Counted from the first letter of the stretch, positions 33,599-43,846 are shown. The stretch is 64,000 bases of DNA from Burkholderiaceae bacterium (GCA_024235915.1 JACKLO010000022.1:32612-96611), one strand, 5' to 3'. Notes: generated from the sequence alone by a model not told the origin. Translations and numbers: made by a program.

Positions 33599-34240
33599 AT
33601 GTCGTCGCACCGATCTGCCACGCTCCCGGCCCTGATCCTTGCCGGGGCGTTGCTGCTGCCGGCCCCGCCGGCCCTCGCGTTCAGCCTGGACACTGGCGCC
33701 GGGGACGACGACGGCGGTGGATGGTCGCTGTTCGAGCAGCGCCCTCCGGCCTGGAACTATCAGCGCCTGGCAGGCCGCTTCACGCTCGACAACGCCGAGA
33801 CCCTCACCTCGGTGCAGGGCTGGATGAACTGGGGCGGCGGCGCGCTCGGGTTCGCCATCTACAACGACTTCCAGGGGCTGCCAGGATCCGCGCTGTTCAG
33901 CGCCACAGGCCAACTGGCCGCCACCGTGGAGAACACGCCGGACTGGCGCGGTATCGGCGGCCTGGACTGGGCCTTGCTGGCCGGCACCTACTGGCTGGTC
34001 TTCGAGGACCGCCCCGGGCCCGGCAACGGCTCGATGCCCGGCGGCGCGCCGTCGCCGCTGGAAGCTTATGCCTCCGGCCCAGGCGTGGCGCCCGGGGCGC
34101 TGTGGATGGAGGCCCCCACGCTCGGCTTCGGCGTGCGCATCAACGTCGCTCCCGAGCCACCGCCACCGGTGCCCGAACCCGCGACGCTGCTGCTGTGGGC
34201 GCTGGGCGGTGCCGCGCTGCTGGTACGCCAGCGGCGCTGA
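33599..34240 (+). CDS. PEP-CTERM sorting-signal exported protein
   Basis: A 213-residue secreted protein. It has a signal peptide (ALILAGALLLPAPPALAF), a beta-rich middle with no family I can name, and a C-terminal PEP-CTERM tripartite signal: VPEPATLLL, a hydrophobic helix (LLWALGGAALLV) and the basic end RQRR. PEP-CTERM proteins are cut by exosortase and linked to exopolysaccharide production, so exosortase genes should exist elsewhere in this genome. The ATG at 33599 places the signal peptide correctly. Confidence 0.85.
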   Translation: MSSHRSATLPALILAGALLLPAPPALAFSLDTGAGDDDGGGWSLFEQRPPAWNYQRLAGRFTLDNAETLTSVQGWMNWGGGALGFAIYNDFQGLPGSALFSATGQLAATVENTPDWRGIGGLDWALLAGTYWLVFEDRPGPGNGSMPGGAPSPLEAYASGPGVAPGALWMEAPTLGFGVRINVAPEPPPPVPEPATLLLWALGGAALLVRQRR

Positions 34241-34246
34241 GCGAGA

Positions 34247-35137
34247 TCACAGCGTCTGCGCGTCGAAGGTGTTGCAGGCGGCCACCTGGCCGCTCTGCAC
34301 ACCGCGCTGGAACCAGCGCATGCGCTGCTCGCTGCTGCCGTGCGTGAAGCTCTCGGGCCTCACCGTGCCCGTGCTCTGCCGCTGCAACGCGTCGTCACCG
34401 ATGCGGGCGGCGGCATTCATCGCCTCCTGGATGTCGCCCTGCTCCAGCCAGTTCTTACCGCGCTGGGAATGGTGGGTCCAGACACCAGCCAGGCAGTCGG
34501 CCTGCAATTCCACGCGCACCGACATCGCGTTCATCTGCACCTGCGAGATGCGCCCGCGCATCCGGTCGACCTTGTCGGTGACACCGATCAGCCGCTGCAC
34601 GTGGTGGCCCACCTCGTGCGCGATCACATAGGCCTGCGCGAAGTCGCCGGGTGCGCCCATCTGGCGCGACAGCGTCTCGAAGAAGCCGAGGTCGATGTAG
34701 ACCTTCAGGTCACCCGGGCAGTAGAACGGGCCCATCGCGCTCTGGCCGGTGCCGCAGGCGGTGGGCACGGCACCGCGGAACAGCACGAGCCTGGGCTCAC
34801 GGTATGCCTGGCCACCGCTGCGGAACAGCGCGTGCCAGACGTCCTCGGTGTCGGCCAGCACGGTGGAGACGAACATCGCCTCGCGATCGGATGCGGGCGG
34901 TGCGGCGGCCGGGCCCTGCGACTGCGGCGGCGCCCCGGTGTCCAGGCCCCCCAACAGGCCCAGCACTGTCAGCGGGTTGATGCCGAAGATCCAGGCCGCC
35001 ACCACGGCGATCACGATCGAGCCCAGGCCCAGGCCCTTGCCGCCCACGCGGCGCCCACCGCCGAGGCCGGGCAGCCCGCCGCTGTCGCCACGCCGGTCCT
35101 CGACGTTGCGGCTTTGCCGGTGACCTTCCCACTTCAT
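34247..35137 (-). CDS. ypfJ: YpfJ-type neutral zinc metallopeptidase, membrane anchored
   Basis: A 296-residue protein. The N-terminus has the family's MKWEGHRQSRNVEDRRG and Gly-rich stretch, then one membrane helix (SIVIAVVAAWIFGINPLTVL). The zinc motif HEVGHHVQ is near residue 165, followed by QADCLAGVWTHH. It is likely an extracytoplasmic metallopeptidase; its substrate is unknown. It ends six bases from the convergent PEP-CTERM gene. Confidence 0.9.
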   Translation of the reverse strand: MKWEGHRQSRNVEDRRGDSGGLPGLGGGRRVGGKGLGLGSIVIAVVAAWIFGINPLTVLGLLGGLDTGAPPQSQGPAAAPPASDREAMFVSTVLADTEDVWHALFRSGGQAYREPRLVLFRGAVPTACGTGQSAMGPFYCPGDLKVYIDLGFFETLSRQMGAPGDFAQAYVIAHEVGHHVQRLIGVTDKVDRMRGRISQVQMNAMSVRVELQADCLAGVWTHHSQRGKNWLEQGDIQEAMNAAARIGDDALQRQSTGTVRPESFTHGSSEQRMRWFQRGVQSGQVAACNTFDAQTL

Positions 35138-35147
35138 CGGGCGCTCC

Positions 35148-35717
<570 letters not shown>

Positions 35718-35812
35718 CGGGATTCCCGGGGAAAGGTCGGCGTGGCCACGATTGTCGCAAGTCGGCGGCGGCACGGACGCCCGACGCGTTCGACGGCAGG
35801 CGACTGGGAGGC

Positions 35813-38800
35813 TCAGGAGGGGCGACCCAGTGCGCGCCATGCCCGGTTGACCGGGTTCCGTGCCCAGAAGGAGTCTCGGAACAGATCCGGCACCTGCTGG
35901 TTGGCGGTCTCGACCAACCACAACCAGGCACGGCGATGAACGGCTGCGGCAGCCTGCGGCAACAGCGGCACCAGCGCGCGGTAGCAGAGCCACCACAGTT
36001 CTGGCGGATAGATGCTCGCCGGCGGGCCATCGGCCTCGATGCGATCCAGCAAGGCCTGGGCGACGCGGGCCGCACGAGCCTGACATTCCGCCGGTGCCAG
36101 GTGAGACAGCACACCGCTTTCCGGCGTGGCCGTGAGCACGCGCAGCTGCTGCATCGCCGCGCTGGCCGCGAGCATCAGGTTGTCGCGCGCCAAGGCCTCG
36201 CTTTCGATCGCCTCACCAGCGGCCAGTGCCGCGGCGGGCCCGGCGTCCCGGCTGCGCTCGAGGGCCAGACGCAAACGCACATGACTGCGCCCGGTGCCAC
36301 CGGCAGCCTCCAGCAGCGCCACCGCCCGCGTGACCAGTTCCGCCGGTGCCACCGGCTGCCGGAGCTCATAGTCCCGGGTGCCCCTCGCCAGCATCAGCAG
36401 CCGGGCTGCGCGCATGACCGCTGGCGCATCGTCAGGCACCGGTCCGAAGCATCGCCAGGCAAGGTCGACGCGGCCCAGCCAGAGGTAGGCCATGCCCAGG
36501 TCGTTCTCGGCATTGAGCGCCCAGAACACCATGCCGGCGTCGCGCAGGGCCTGCGGCAGCGGCTCGGCTTCGGCGAGGTAGCGGCCAAACCACCCGGCAT
36601 CACGCCAATGACCGGCCAGGCTCATGCGGTCGACGAGCAAGGCCGTCTCGCCCAGCCCCGAACGCCGGCTCATCGTCATCGACGCCTCGAGCGCCGCCAT
36701 GGCCTGCGTCTGGCGGCCCAGGTACATCAATGTCAGGCTCTGCGACGACAGGGCGTCGGCCATCGTGGCCCACAGGCCGAGGTCGTGAGCCGTCTCCAGC
36801 GCCAGCGCGTAATGGGGCAAGGCGTCCTGGCGGCGGTCTGCATAGTCCAGCACGGCGGCGTGCTCCAGTTGCCACTGCACGCGTTCGGCAGGATCGAGGT
36901 GCCGGAGCTGGGGCTCCAGGCCCGTGACCAAGGCAAGCGCCTGCTCACTCAAGCCCTGCTGCATGCAGGCCATGGCCGCGCGACGGCGCGCGCGCAGGGC
37001 CAGCACAGGATCGGCCACTGCATCGGCCAGGGCCAGCGCCTGACGCGCCAACGGCAGGGCGTCGCCGGCCGCCTGCTGCTCCAGCCGCACCTGGGCCAGG
37101 GCCTCCAGAGCCATGGCCCGCTGACGTGGCGATGCGGCCATCGCCAACAGCGCCTGCGCCCTGGCTTCGGCATCCTGGACCGACTGTGCCGTCAGGCACA
37201 GGCCCACCACACGATACGCGCTGTCGAAGGCGGCCAGCAGCGCCTCGACACCACCGTGCTGGCGGTGGCAGCGCACCGCTTCGTCCAGTGCCTCGATCTG
37301 ATCGGGCACGGCGGATCGCACCTCGGCTTCGCGCGCAGCCTCGTGGCAGGCGCGGGCCGCCGCTGCCCACTCACCCGCCGCGGCCCAATGCGCGGCCACA
37401 CGGAACGGCGACGCACCGCCCTCGGCCAGGGCCCGGGCCACATCGGCGTGCAGCAGGCGCGCCAGGGCGCTTGGTGTGGCACGGTCGGCCGCCTCGCGGA
37501 AGAGCTCGTGGGCGAAACCGCCCTGGGCCATCACGTTGGCCTGGGTCAGCGAGGCCCAGGCGTCGGCCAGGTCGAGCACTTGGCGCCCCGTCACCCGCGC
37601 CGCCAGGCGGAGGTCGAAGTCGCTGCCCGCCACCGAGGCCAGCCGCACCAGCGCCCTGGCGTCCTCAGGCAGGGCCGCCAGTTCGGCGTCGAGCTGGCGC
37701 TGCACGTCGGCCGCCACCGCGGCAGCCCATTGCTGCGGCGACGGCAACGCCGCAGGACCACCCCCTGCAGGCTGGTCAGGCAATGCACGGCAAAGCGCCG
37801 AGACGGTGTGCATCATGAGCCCCGGGTTGCCGCCGGTGCGGCGGCAAAGTGCCCGCGCCCAATCGGGCCCCACGATCCCCGGCAAGGCCAGTGCGTCCAG
37901 CAACTGCTCGACATCGGCCTCACACCATGGCTGCAGGTGCACCACCCGCCAGTCCGCCGCCCACGCTGGCATGGAGCCGTGCCAGGGTGCACTGGCCACG
38001 GCACAGGGCAACTGGATCTCGGCGATCACCGGGCCCAGCAGATCCAGGGACGCGACGTCGGCGTGCTGCAGATCGTCCAACGCCAAGCCCTTCAGGCCGA
38101 CAGTCCGCCAGCCCGTCAACCCACGCTGGAGCAGCTGGCGCATGCGCAGCGGCGTCAGCGGGCCCGGTGCCGGCACGTCACCCGTCTGCAGGCAGGCCAG
38201 ATCGCCCGGAACGCCGGCGTCCGGCTCGCCACCGAATCGGGCCACCAGGACGCCCAGCAAGCGGGACAGGAAGCTGTAGGGCGCAACGCGGTCGCCCGGC
38301 ATCGCGGGTGACGAGACCCAGCCCGGCAGCGCTGCGAACACCGCGGACAGCAGCGTGGACCTGCCTTCTCCGGCCCGACCTGTCAGCCAGGTCGACCGGC
38401 CTGCGGCACAGGCCTCCTGCAGCAGACGCTGCTGCTCGTCGCGCCCCACCAGCACAGAGGGGCGCAGCAACGAATGCAGGCGCGCCACCGACACGGTCGG
38501 CACGGCCGACGCCTCGATCTGTGCCGCGAGCATTTCGGTCTCGCCACTCGGACGCACGGCGAGGGCCTCGTCCAGCACCCGCTGGCAGTGTCGGAATGCG
38601 GCCAGGGCGGCGGCGCGGTCGCCGCGGCGGGCATGCAGGTGCATGACGCGACGGTGGGCATGTTCCAGGAGCGGCGCCACCTGCACCAACCGTTGCGCAT
38701 GCTGCAAGGCGGTGGCCAGCGCACCACGCGCCGCGTGGGCCTCCGCGAGTCGCGCCAACGCATCGTGGTAGCTGGCGCGCAGCGTATCCCGCAGCCGGTC

Positions 38801-39205
38801 CACCTGCTCGGCCAGGGCAGGCGCATCGGCGTAATCGTGGGTGGCCAGCAGGTCGTCGTGGTCGGGCGCCAGGCCCGCGGCAAGGGCGGTACGCAGTTCA
38901 TCGACATCGACGGCGCAGGCCGGCGACCAGATCAGCCGTCGGCGATCGCCCTGGACCACCGCCGCACCCGCCCACTGATGCAGGCGAAACAGGCGTTGCC
39001 GCAGATTGGCCTGGGCACGGGGCAGTGGCAGATCCGGCCAGATCCAGGCGGCCACCTGGCTGCGCTCCAGCGTCCCTTGGGCATGCAGCAAGGTCAGCAG
39101 CGCAGCGTCACCGCCACTCAAGGTGTGATGCTCACCGTCGCCTCGGACCAGCTTCGCGGCCCCCAGGAGGATCAGATGAAGGCCGGACGCGCAGGGTGAG
39201 CCCAC
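35813..39205 (-). CDS. Large SARP/BTAD-type regulator with degenerate ATPase and TPR region
   Basis: An 1130-residue multidomain protein. Residues 8-95 form an OmpR-like winged helix (SRGDAALLTLLHAQ-like, AAWIWPDLPLPRAQANLRQR). Residues 100-235 form a bacterial transcriptional activator domain (ALQHAQRLVQVAPLLEHAHR). An NTPase module follows: VGRDEQQRLL at 253-262, then GRAGEGRS at 276-283, where Arg282 replaces the Walker A lysine. TPR-like helices fill the rest to about 1100. The layout resembles AfsR/LuxR-MalT-type STAND regulators, with the DNA-binding part at the N-terminus. The likely GTG start at 39205 is uncertain. It diverges from a LuxR-type regulator. Confidence 0.8.
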   Translation of the reverse strand: MGSPCASGLHLILLGAAKLVRGDGEHHTLSGGDAALLTLLHAQGTLERSQVAAWIWPDLPLPRAQANLRQRLFRLHQWAGAAVVQGDRRRLIWSPACAVDVDELRTALAAGLAPDHDDLLATHDYADAPALAEQVDRLRDTLRASYHDALARLAEAHAARGALATALQHAQRLVQVAPLLEHAHRRVMHLHARRGDRAAALAAFRHCQRVLDEALAVRPSGETEMLAAQIEASAVPTVSVARLHSLLRPSVLVGRDEQQRLLQEACAAGRSTWLTGRAGEGRSTLLSAVFAALPGWVSSPAMPGDRVAPYSFLSRLLGVLVARFGGEPDAGVPGDLACLQTGDVPAPGPLTPLRMRQLLQRGLTGWRTVGLKGLALDDLQHADVASLDLLGPVIAEIQLPCAVASAPWHGSMPAWAADWRVVHLQPWCEADVEQLLDALALPGIVGPDWARALCRRTGGNPGLMMHTVSALCRALPDQPAGGGPAALPSPQQWAAAVAADVQRQLDAELAALPEDARALVRLASVAGSDFDLRLAARVTGRQVLDLADAWASLTQANVMAQGGFAHELFREAADRATPSALARLLHADVARALAEGGASPFRVAAHWAAAGEWAAAARACHEAAREAEVRSAVPDQIEALDEAVRCHRQHGGVEALLAAFDSAYRVVGLCLTAQSVQDAEARAQALLAMAASPRQRAMALEALAQVRLEQQAAGDALPLARQALALADAVADPVLALRARRRAAMACMQQGLSEQALALVTGLEPQLRHLDPAERVQWQLEHAAVLDYADRRQDALPHYALALETAHDLGLWATMADALSSQSLTLMYLGRQTQAMAALEASMTMSRRSGLGETALLVDRMSLAGHWRDAGWFGRYLAEAEPLPQALRDAGMVFWALNAENDLGMAYLWLGRVDLAWRCFGPVPDDAPAVMRAARLLMLARGTRDYELRQPVAPAELVTRAVALLEAAGGTGRSHVRLRLALERSRDAGPAAALAAGEAIESEALARDNLMLAASAAMQQLRVLTATPESGVLSHLAPAECQARAARVAQALLDRIEADGPPASIYPPELWWLCYRALVPLLPQAAAAVHRRAWLWLVETANQQVPDLFRDSFWARNPVNRAWRALGRPS

Positions 39206-39341
39206 CTCGGACGTGTTGGAGGCGGGGCGTCGATGTGCAGGGAAGTCGATGGCGATGCAGTAGCCTTGATAGACATCTGGTCAGGGCGTCCCACGGCGAT
39301 CGCCCTCATGTGACGCTACGGTAACGCAAGACTGATCCACT

Positions 39342-40145
39342 GTGAATCCGGCGCTGCGGCGCCTCGGATCCGACCGCCCTGCCACCTCCAAGCCAGCCAA
39401 CGCGATGCACCTCGTCACCGGAACCCGGCCCGCGGCCCTGGGCCTCCCCAACCCGAACCACGTGTCGCCCACAGGCGTGCTGACGCTTCAGGAGCCGGGC
39501 CAGTGGAGCCTCTGGCTGGACGCCGCCGGCAACTGCCTGGCGCAAGGCGAGGCCGTTCGGCAATGGATGCATTGGCCAGATCCCGCCGCCGCCACCCGCC
39601 TGTGCCTGAGAGCCGGCCGTCTGCTGGCGCCAGGGGCGCAAGCTGCGCTGGATGCTGCGCTAAGGGCCGGGCTGGACGGCCGCACCACCGCGCTGGCGTT
39701 GCCCTATGCCCCGGGCAACATTCAGGACGACTGGCCGGTGTCGTTGCTGGTTCGGCCTGGCCGCCTGACCCACGACGATGCGACACGGGTGCAGGTCATC
39801 GTGCACGACCCGGCGACGGTGGACCTGTGCCCACAGGCGCTGCAGTCACTCTTCAGGCTGACCCCCAGCGAAGCACGGGTGACGCAGCGGCTGGCCGCGG
39901 GTCAGGATGTGCCGACCATTGCCAGCGCGCTGGGGGTCCAGCGCAACACCGTGCAATCGCACGTGAAACAGGTGCTGCTCAAGACCGGGACCAGCCGCCA
40001 GGCGGCCTTGGTGGCCCTGGTGCTGCGCAGTGCGGCAAGGCGTTGCCACTGGACGCCAGGCGGCGGCGCGCTCGCGTCCGCGAGGCAGGCGCCGTCGCCA
40101 CGCACCGAGTCTCCGCCAAAGGCGCATCAGGTGGGCGCGGCCTGA
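39342..40145 (+). CDS. LuxR-type helix-turn-helix regulator
   Basis: Up to 267 residues. The C-terminal HTH is clear: FRLTPSEARVTQRLAAGQDV, then IASALGVQRNTVQSHVKQVL with LLKTGTSRQAALVALV. The N-terminal half has no recognised sensor domain and may be PAS-like. The start may be the GTG at 39342 or the ATG at 39405; neither has a clear Shine-Dalgarno sequence. It faces the large BTAD regulator across 136 bases that contain GGCGATCGCC (39293-39302). Confidence 0.75.
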   Translation: MNPALRRLGSDRPATSKPANAMHLVTGTRPAALGLPNPNHVSPTGVLTLQEPGQWSLWLDAAGNCLAQGEAVRQWMHWPDPAAATRLCLRAGRLLAPGAQAALDAALRAGLDGRTTALALPYAPGNIQDDWPVSLLVRPGRLTHDDATRVQVIVHDPATVDLCPQALQSLFRLTPSEARVTQRLAAGQDVPTIASALGVQRNTVQSHVKQVLLKTGTSRQAALVALVLRSAARRCHWTPGGGALASARQAPSPRTESPPKAHQVGAA

Positions 40146-40251
40146 GCCCGTTGTCTGGCAGCACGCCTGTCCCGCGCATCGCACCGGTACAAGTGGTGCT
40201 CGGCCTCTTGGCCGTCACCGCCAGGATGCGCTCAGGCCACCGACCGGGGCC

Positions 40252-41352
40252 TCAACCCCAGACTTCGCGAGCCACCTCCACGACCCGCTCCAGCTTGTGC
40301 CACTGGTCGTCCATCGACAGGGCGTTGCCATGGTGGGTGCTGGAGAAACCGCATTGCGGGCTCAGGGCCAGTTGCTCCAGGGGCACGACCTTCGCCGCCT
40401 CGTCGATGCGGCGCTTGAGCGTGTCCTTGTCCTCCAGCTCACCGAGCTTGGTGGTGACCAGGCCCAGCACCACGGTCTTGCCCTTGGGCACCGCACGCAA
40501 GGGCTCGAAGCCACCGGCTCGCGCGTTGTCGAACTCCATGAACCAGCCGTCGACATCGGTGGAGAACATGGCCTCCACCACGGGGTCGTAGCCGCCTTCG
40601 GCCACCCAGGCACTCTTGAAGTTGCCGCGGCAGGTGTGGATGGTCACGGCCATGTCGGCCGGGCGATCGCGCAGTGCGGCGTTGATCGTCTGCGCATAGC
40701 GCCGCGGAAGTTCTGCCGGATCGTCGCCATTGGCGCGGCAGTTGGCCTGGATCTTCGGGTCGCAGAGGTAGGCGAAGGTGATGTCGTCGAGCTGCAGGTA
40801 ACGGCAGCCTGCTTCGGCCAGATGGGTGATGGCCTGGCGGTAGGCGGCCGCCACGTCGTCCCAGAAGGCGTCCATGTCCGGGTAGGCCTCGCGCGAGATT
40901 GCGGCGCGCCCGCCCCGCAGGTGCAGCATCGACGGCGACGGGATCGTCATCTTCGGCATCACGTTCGTCACCGACTTCAGGTACGCGAAGTGCTCCGCCA
41001 TGATGGGGCGGCTGCAGCCGATGCGGCCGGAGACGGTGGCAATCGGCGGCTGCTCGCTCTGGCCTTCGATCTTGAACTTGGGGCCGGGGTTGGCGGTGAG
41101 CGTGACACCGTCGAGCTGGGCCAGGAAATCCAGGTGCCACCAGTCACGGCGGAATTCGCCATCGGTGACGGCCTGCAGGCCGATGTCCTGCTGTCGACGC
41201 ACTGCGTCTGCAATGGTGGCGTCTTCGGCGGCGCGAAGTACCTCTGCAGCCACCTCACCAGCCTTCCAGCGCGCCCGCAGTTGGGCAAGTGATGCTGGCC
41301 TCAGGAGGCTGCCGACCTGGTCGGCGCGGAAAGGCGGTCGCGCGGTGCTCAT
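40252..41352 (-). CDS. Cobalamin-independent methionine synthase (MetE C-terminal type) family protein
   Basis: A 366-residue single-domain protein like the C-terminal catalytic half of MetE (COG0620). The probable zinc ligands lie in IHTCRGNFKS (His and Cys) and SPQCGFSS (Cys); LQLDDITFAYL and TDGEFRRDWWHLDFL are family motifs. Stand-alone members may use other methyl donors, so methionine synthesis is not assured. AAGGAGA precedes the ATG at 41352. It is on the same strand as the fdhD arm but 116 bases away. Confidence 0.85.
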   Translation of the reverse strand: MSTARPPFRADQVGSLLRPASLAQLRARWKAGEVAAEVLRAAEDATIADAVRRQQDIGLQAVTDGEFRRDWWHLDFLAQLDGVTLTANPGPKFKIEGQSEQPPIATVSGRIGCSRPIMAEHFAYLKSVTNVMPKMTIPSPSMLHLRGGRAAISREAYPDMDAFWDDVAAAYRQAITHLAEAGCRYLQLDDITFAYLCDPKIQANCRANGDDPAELPRRYAQTINAALRDRPADMAVTIHTCRGNFKSAWVAEGGYDPVVEAMFSTDVDGWFMEFDNARAGGFEPLRAVPKGKTVVLGLVTTKLGELEDKDTLKRRIDEAAKVVPLEQLALSPQCGFSSTHHGNALSMDDQWHKLERVVEVAREVWG

Positions 41353-41468
41353 CGTGTCTCCTTGTATAGATGGAGACACGAGTCTAGGCGGCTTCTCGCA
41401 GGGTGCCACAGCGTTCCGCAGCAGTGGCAGGCCGATGACAGTGCGCAAGGACTGTCTTGAATCCCGCC

Positions 41469-42389
41469 TCAACCGGAGACGACGCGGACGGCGGGGCGCT
41501 GCGGTTCCGGCTCGGAATCGAAACGCTCGAAGCCGGTGTAGCAGAGGAAGTGCCGATTCGAGGCCCGGCCGAACAACGCCATGCCCAGGCGTGTCGCCAT
41601 CTCGTGGCCCATGGCCGTGACGCCGTTGCGGGAGACGACGATGGGCACGCCCAGGTGCGCGGCCTTCATCACCATCTCGCTGGTGAGGCGGCCCGTGGTG
41701 TAGAAGGCCTTGTCGACACCGTCGACGCCATGCAGGCCCATCCAGCCGGCGATGGTGTCGATGGCGTTGTGGCGGCCCACGTCCTCCACGAACATCATCA
41801 TCTCCGGCTGCCCGGCGTCCAGCCGGAACAGCGCGCAGCCATGCACCGAACCCGCCTTACGATGGATGCTGTCCTGCTGGCGCATGGTCTCGAGCATGCG
41901 GTGCAGGTGGCTCTGGCGGATGCGCGCGGTCTCGGGCGACGGCAGGCGAATGCCCTGGATGTCGTCGAACTGGTCACCAAAGACCGTGCCCTGCCCGCAG
42001 CCGGTGGTCACCACGCGGCGCGCGGTGCGCGCCTCGATGTCGGCGACACCCACGCGGGTCTTCACCGCCGCCGCCGAGACGTCCCAGTCCACCGTGATCG
42101 ATTCGATCTCGTCGACGCGGCGCACGAGACGCTGGTTGAGCAGGTAACCCAGCACCAGGTGCTCGGGCATCGCGCCCAGCGTCATCAATGTGACCAGCTC
42201 TCGCTTGTCGACGAAGACGGTGAGCGGGCGCTCGGCGGGAATGTGGATGCTGCGCCGTTCCCCGTACTCGTCGAGGATGGTGATCTCGCGCAGCAACTCA
42301 CCGCGCGCCTCGGTGAGCCGCGGTGCGCCGGCGACCCGCGGCCGCATGACGGCCACGGAACAGGGCAAGGCTTCACCGGGCATCGACAT
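41469..42389 (-). CDS. fdhD: Formate dehydrogenase accessory sulfurtransferase FdhD
   Basis: A 306-residue protein that transfers sulfur from IscS to the molybdenum/tungsten cofactor of formate dehydrogenase. TVFVDKRELVTLMTLGAMPE, GCALFRLDAGQP, VEDVGRHNAIDTIAG and YTTGRLTSEMVMKAA are hallmarks. Where E. coli FdhD has a CxxC loop, this one reads TTGCGQG with a single cysteine (C131). It is the last gene of the minus-strand FDH arm. Confidence 0.94.
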   Translation of the reverse strand: MSMPGEALPCSVAVMRPRVAGAPRLTEARGELLREITILDEYGERRSIHIPAERPLTVFVDKRELVTLMTLGAMPEHLVLGYLLNQRLVRRVDEIESITVDWDVSAAAVKTRVGVADIEARTARRVVTTGCGQGTVFGDQFDDIQGIRLPSPETARIRQSHLHRMLETMRQQDSIHRKAGSVHGCALFRLDAGQPEMMMFVEDVGRHNAIDTIAGWMGLHGVDGVDKAFYTTGRLTSEMVMKAAHLGVPIVVSRNGVTAMGHEMATRLGMALFGRASNRHFLCYTGFERFDSEPEPQRPAVRVVSG

Positions 42390-42401
42390 CGACGGCGCGC
42401 C

Positions 42402-42695
42402 TTACTTCGCAGGGGCCGGCGCGGCCACGAACGGACCGGGGTCGGCGCACGCAGGCGTGGCCACCGGGGGCTTGGTCTCGCGGCCGTCGCGCTTGGCATC
42501 GGCGTAGTAGCCCGCAGCCACACGGTCCATGCTCTTGCAGAGTTGGAACGCCGCCACCTTGCCACCGTGCGCCGCCTTGGCAGCGGCTTCGGCCGCCTTG
42601 GCCTTGGCTTCGTCACTGGGTGGCGGGAGCTTGGCCATGGCCACGGCAGCGCCGCTGCAAAGGGCCAGCGCCAGAACGTCACGCATGCGGATCAT
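42402..42695 (-). CDS. Small exported protein of the formate dehydrogenase locus
   Basis: A 97-residue protein with an N-terminal signal peptide (RDVLALALCSGAAVAMAK), an Ala/Lys-rich helix and two later cysteines (QLCKSMD and TPACADP). I do not recognise a named family. It lies between the gamma subunit and fdhD with 13-base and 12-base gaps, so it belongs to the operon and is probably periplasmic. GGAGA sits just before the ATG at 42695. Confidence 0.65.
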   Translation of the reverse strand: MIRMRDVLALALCSGAAVAMAKLPPPSDEAKAKAAEAAAKAAHGGKVAAFQLCKSMDRVAAGYYADAKRDGRETKPPVATPACADPGPFVAAPAPAK

Positions 42696-42708
42696 GAACA
42701 GGTCTCCT

Positions 42709-43836
42709 TCAGGCGCGGGCCCCGGCGGCATCGCCCGGTGGCACCGCAGAGGCGGAACGCTGGGCGGGGATGCGCCCGGCCTTGATGTCGTCGTACCAGA
42801 GCTCGTGGTGTTCCTGCGCCCAGGCCTCGTCCACGTAGCCATGGCGCATGGCGGCGTAGGCGCCCTTGGCGCCCACGGTCCCCATGTAGATGTGGCCGAT
42901 GAACAAGGCCATCATCAACACGGTCGCGGCCCCGTGGATCATGTGCGCCACCTGCATGTTGCCGCGGGTCGGCGCGATCTGCGGGACCAGCTGGTCAAGC
43001 ACGAGGCCAGAGCCGACGGTGACCAGTCCGAGCACGAACACACCGCCCCAGAACAGGATCTTCTCGCCGGCATTGAAGCGGTGCGACGGCACGTGGGCCC
43101 CGTTGAACAGGCCGCCACCCTTGGCCAGCCACGCCATGTCGTCCTTGCTCGGCAGGTTGTCCTTCACGAAGGCCACGATCACGATCAGCAGCGACACCGC
43201 AAACAACGGGCCGGCGAAGTTGTGCAGGTTCTTCAGCGCGTAGGTCAGCCAGCCGAACAGCGTGGACCCCAGCACCGGCAGCAGGAAGAACTTGCCGAAG
43301 GCCATCACGATGCCCGACACCGCCAGCACCACGAAGGCCACAGCGTTCACCCAGTGTGCGGCCCGCTCCAGCGGCGTGAAGCGCTCGATCATGCGGCCCG
43401 TGGGTGCGGCCTTGACCGTCAGCGGGCCCTTGGCCACATAGTGCAGGATCACGGCCAGCAGGGCGATGAGCAGCAGCGACCCGCCGTAGGGGATCAGCCA
43501 CTGGTTGCGCACCTGACGCCAGGCCTCACCGGCGGTGGTGTACTGGGAGCCCGGGTACTGCACGAACTCCTGCACCAGCTGGCCCTTTTCCAGGCCCGGC
43601 AGGCTCACGTAGCCCGGCTGCGTGCCGGACTCGCGCACCCCGCGCCAGAACGGCGCGTTGTTGCCCGGCTGCGTCTTCGCCCGTTCGGCATTGCTTTCGT
43701 CAGGCTTGGGCAGTGCGGGGCCAGCGGCTGGCGGCGGGTCGGCAGGCGGCAGCGGCTGCTGGGCCAGCACGGTGCCGAAGGCCCCCGCCAGCACCAGCGC
43801 GCCCAACGCCGCGCGGCATCTCTGCATGAGCGTCAT
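42709..43836 (-). CDS. fdhC: Formate dehydrogenase gamma subunit (cytochrome b)
   Basis: A 375-residue membrane subunit that carries electrons from the Fe-S subunit to quinone. It has a signal-like N-terminus (LGALVLAGAFGTVLAQ), a periplasmic insert rich in proline, then at least four helices with heme-ligand candidates: RAAHWVNAVAF, KNLHNFAG and VAHMIHGA. The sequence FGWLTYALKNLHNFAGPLF is typical of FDH gamma. It is preceded by the lipoprotein gene in the same operon. Confidence 0.92.
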   Translation of the reverse strand: MTLMQRCRAALGALVLAGAFGTVLAQQPLPPADPPPAAGPALPKPDESNAERAKTQPGNNAPFWRGVRESGTQPGYVSLPGLEKGQLVQEFVQYPGSQYTTAGEAWRQVRNQWLIPYGGSLLLIALLAVILHYVAKGPLTVKAAPTGRMIERFTPLERAAHWVNAVAFVVLAVSGIVMAFGKFFLLPVLGSTLFGWLTYALKNLHNFAGPLFAVSLLIVIVAFVKDNLPSKDDMAWLAKGGGLFNGAHVPSHRFNAGEKILFWGGVFVLGLVTVGSGLVLDQLVPQIAPTRGNMQVAHMIHGAATVLMMALFIGHIYMGTVGAKGAYAAMRHGYVDEAWAQEHHELWYDDIKAGRIPAQRSASAVPPGDAAGARA

Positions 43837-43846
43837 GGTCGGTTCC

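Noticed and set aside
39206..39341. GGCGATCGCC (39293-39302) as a specific operator
   Set aside because: It is a short GC-rich palindrome that occurs frequently in such genomes, and no second copy or promoter context supports it.
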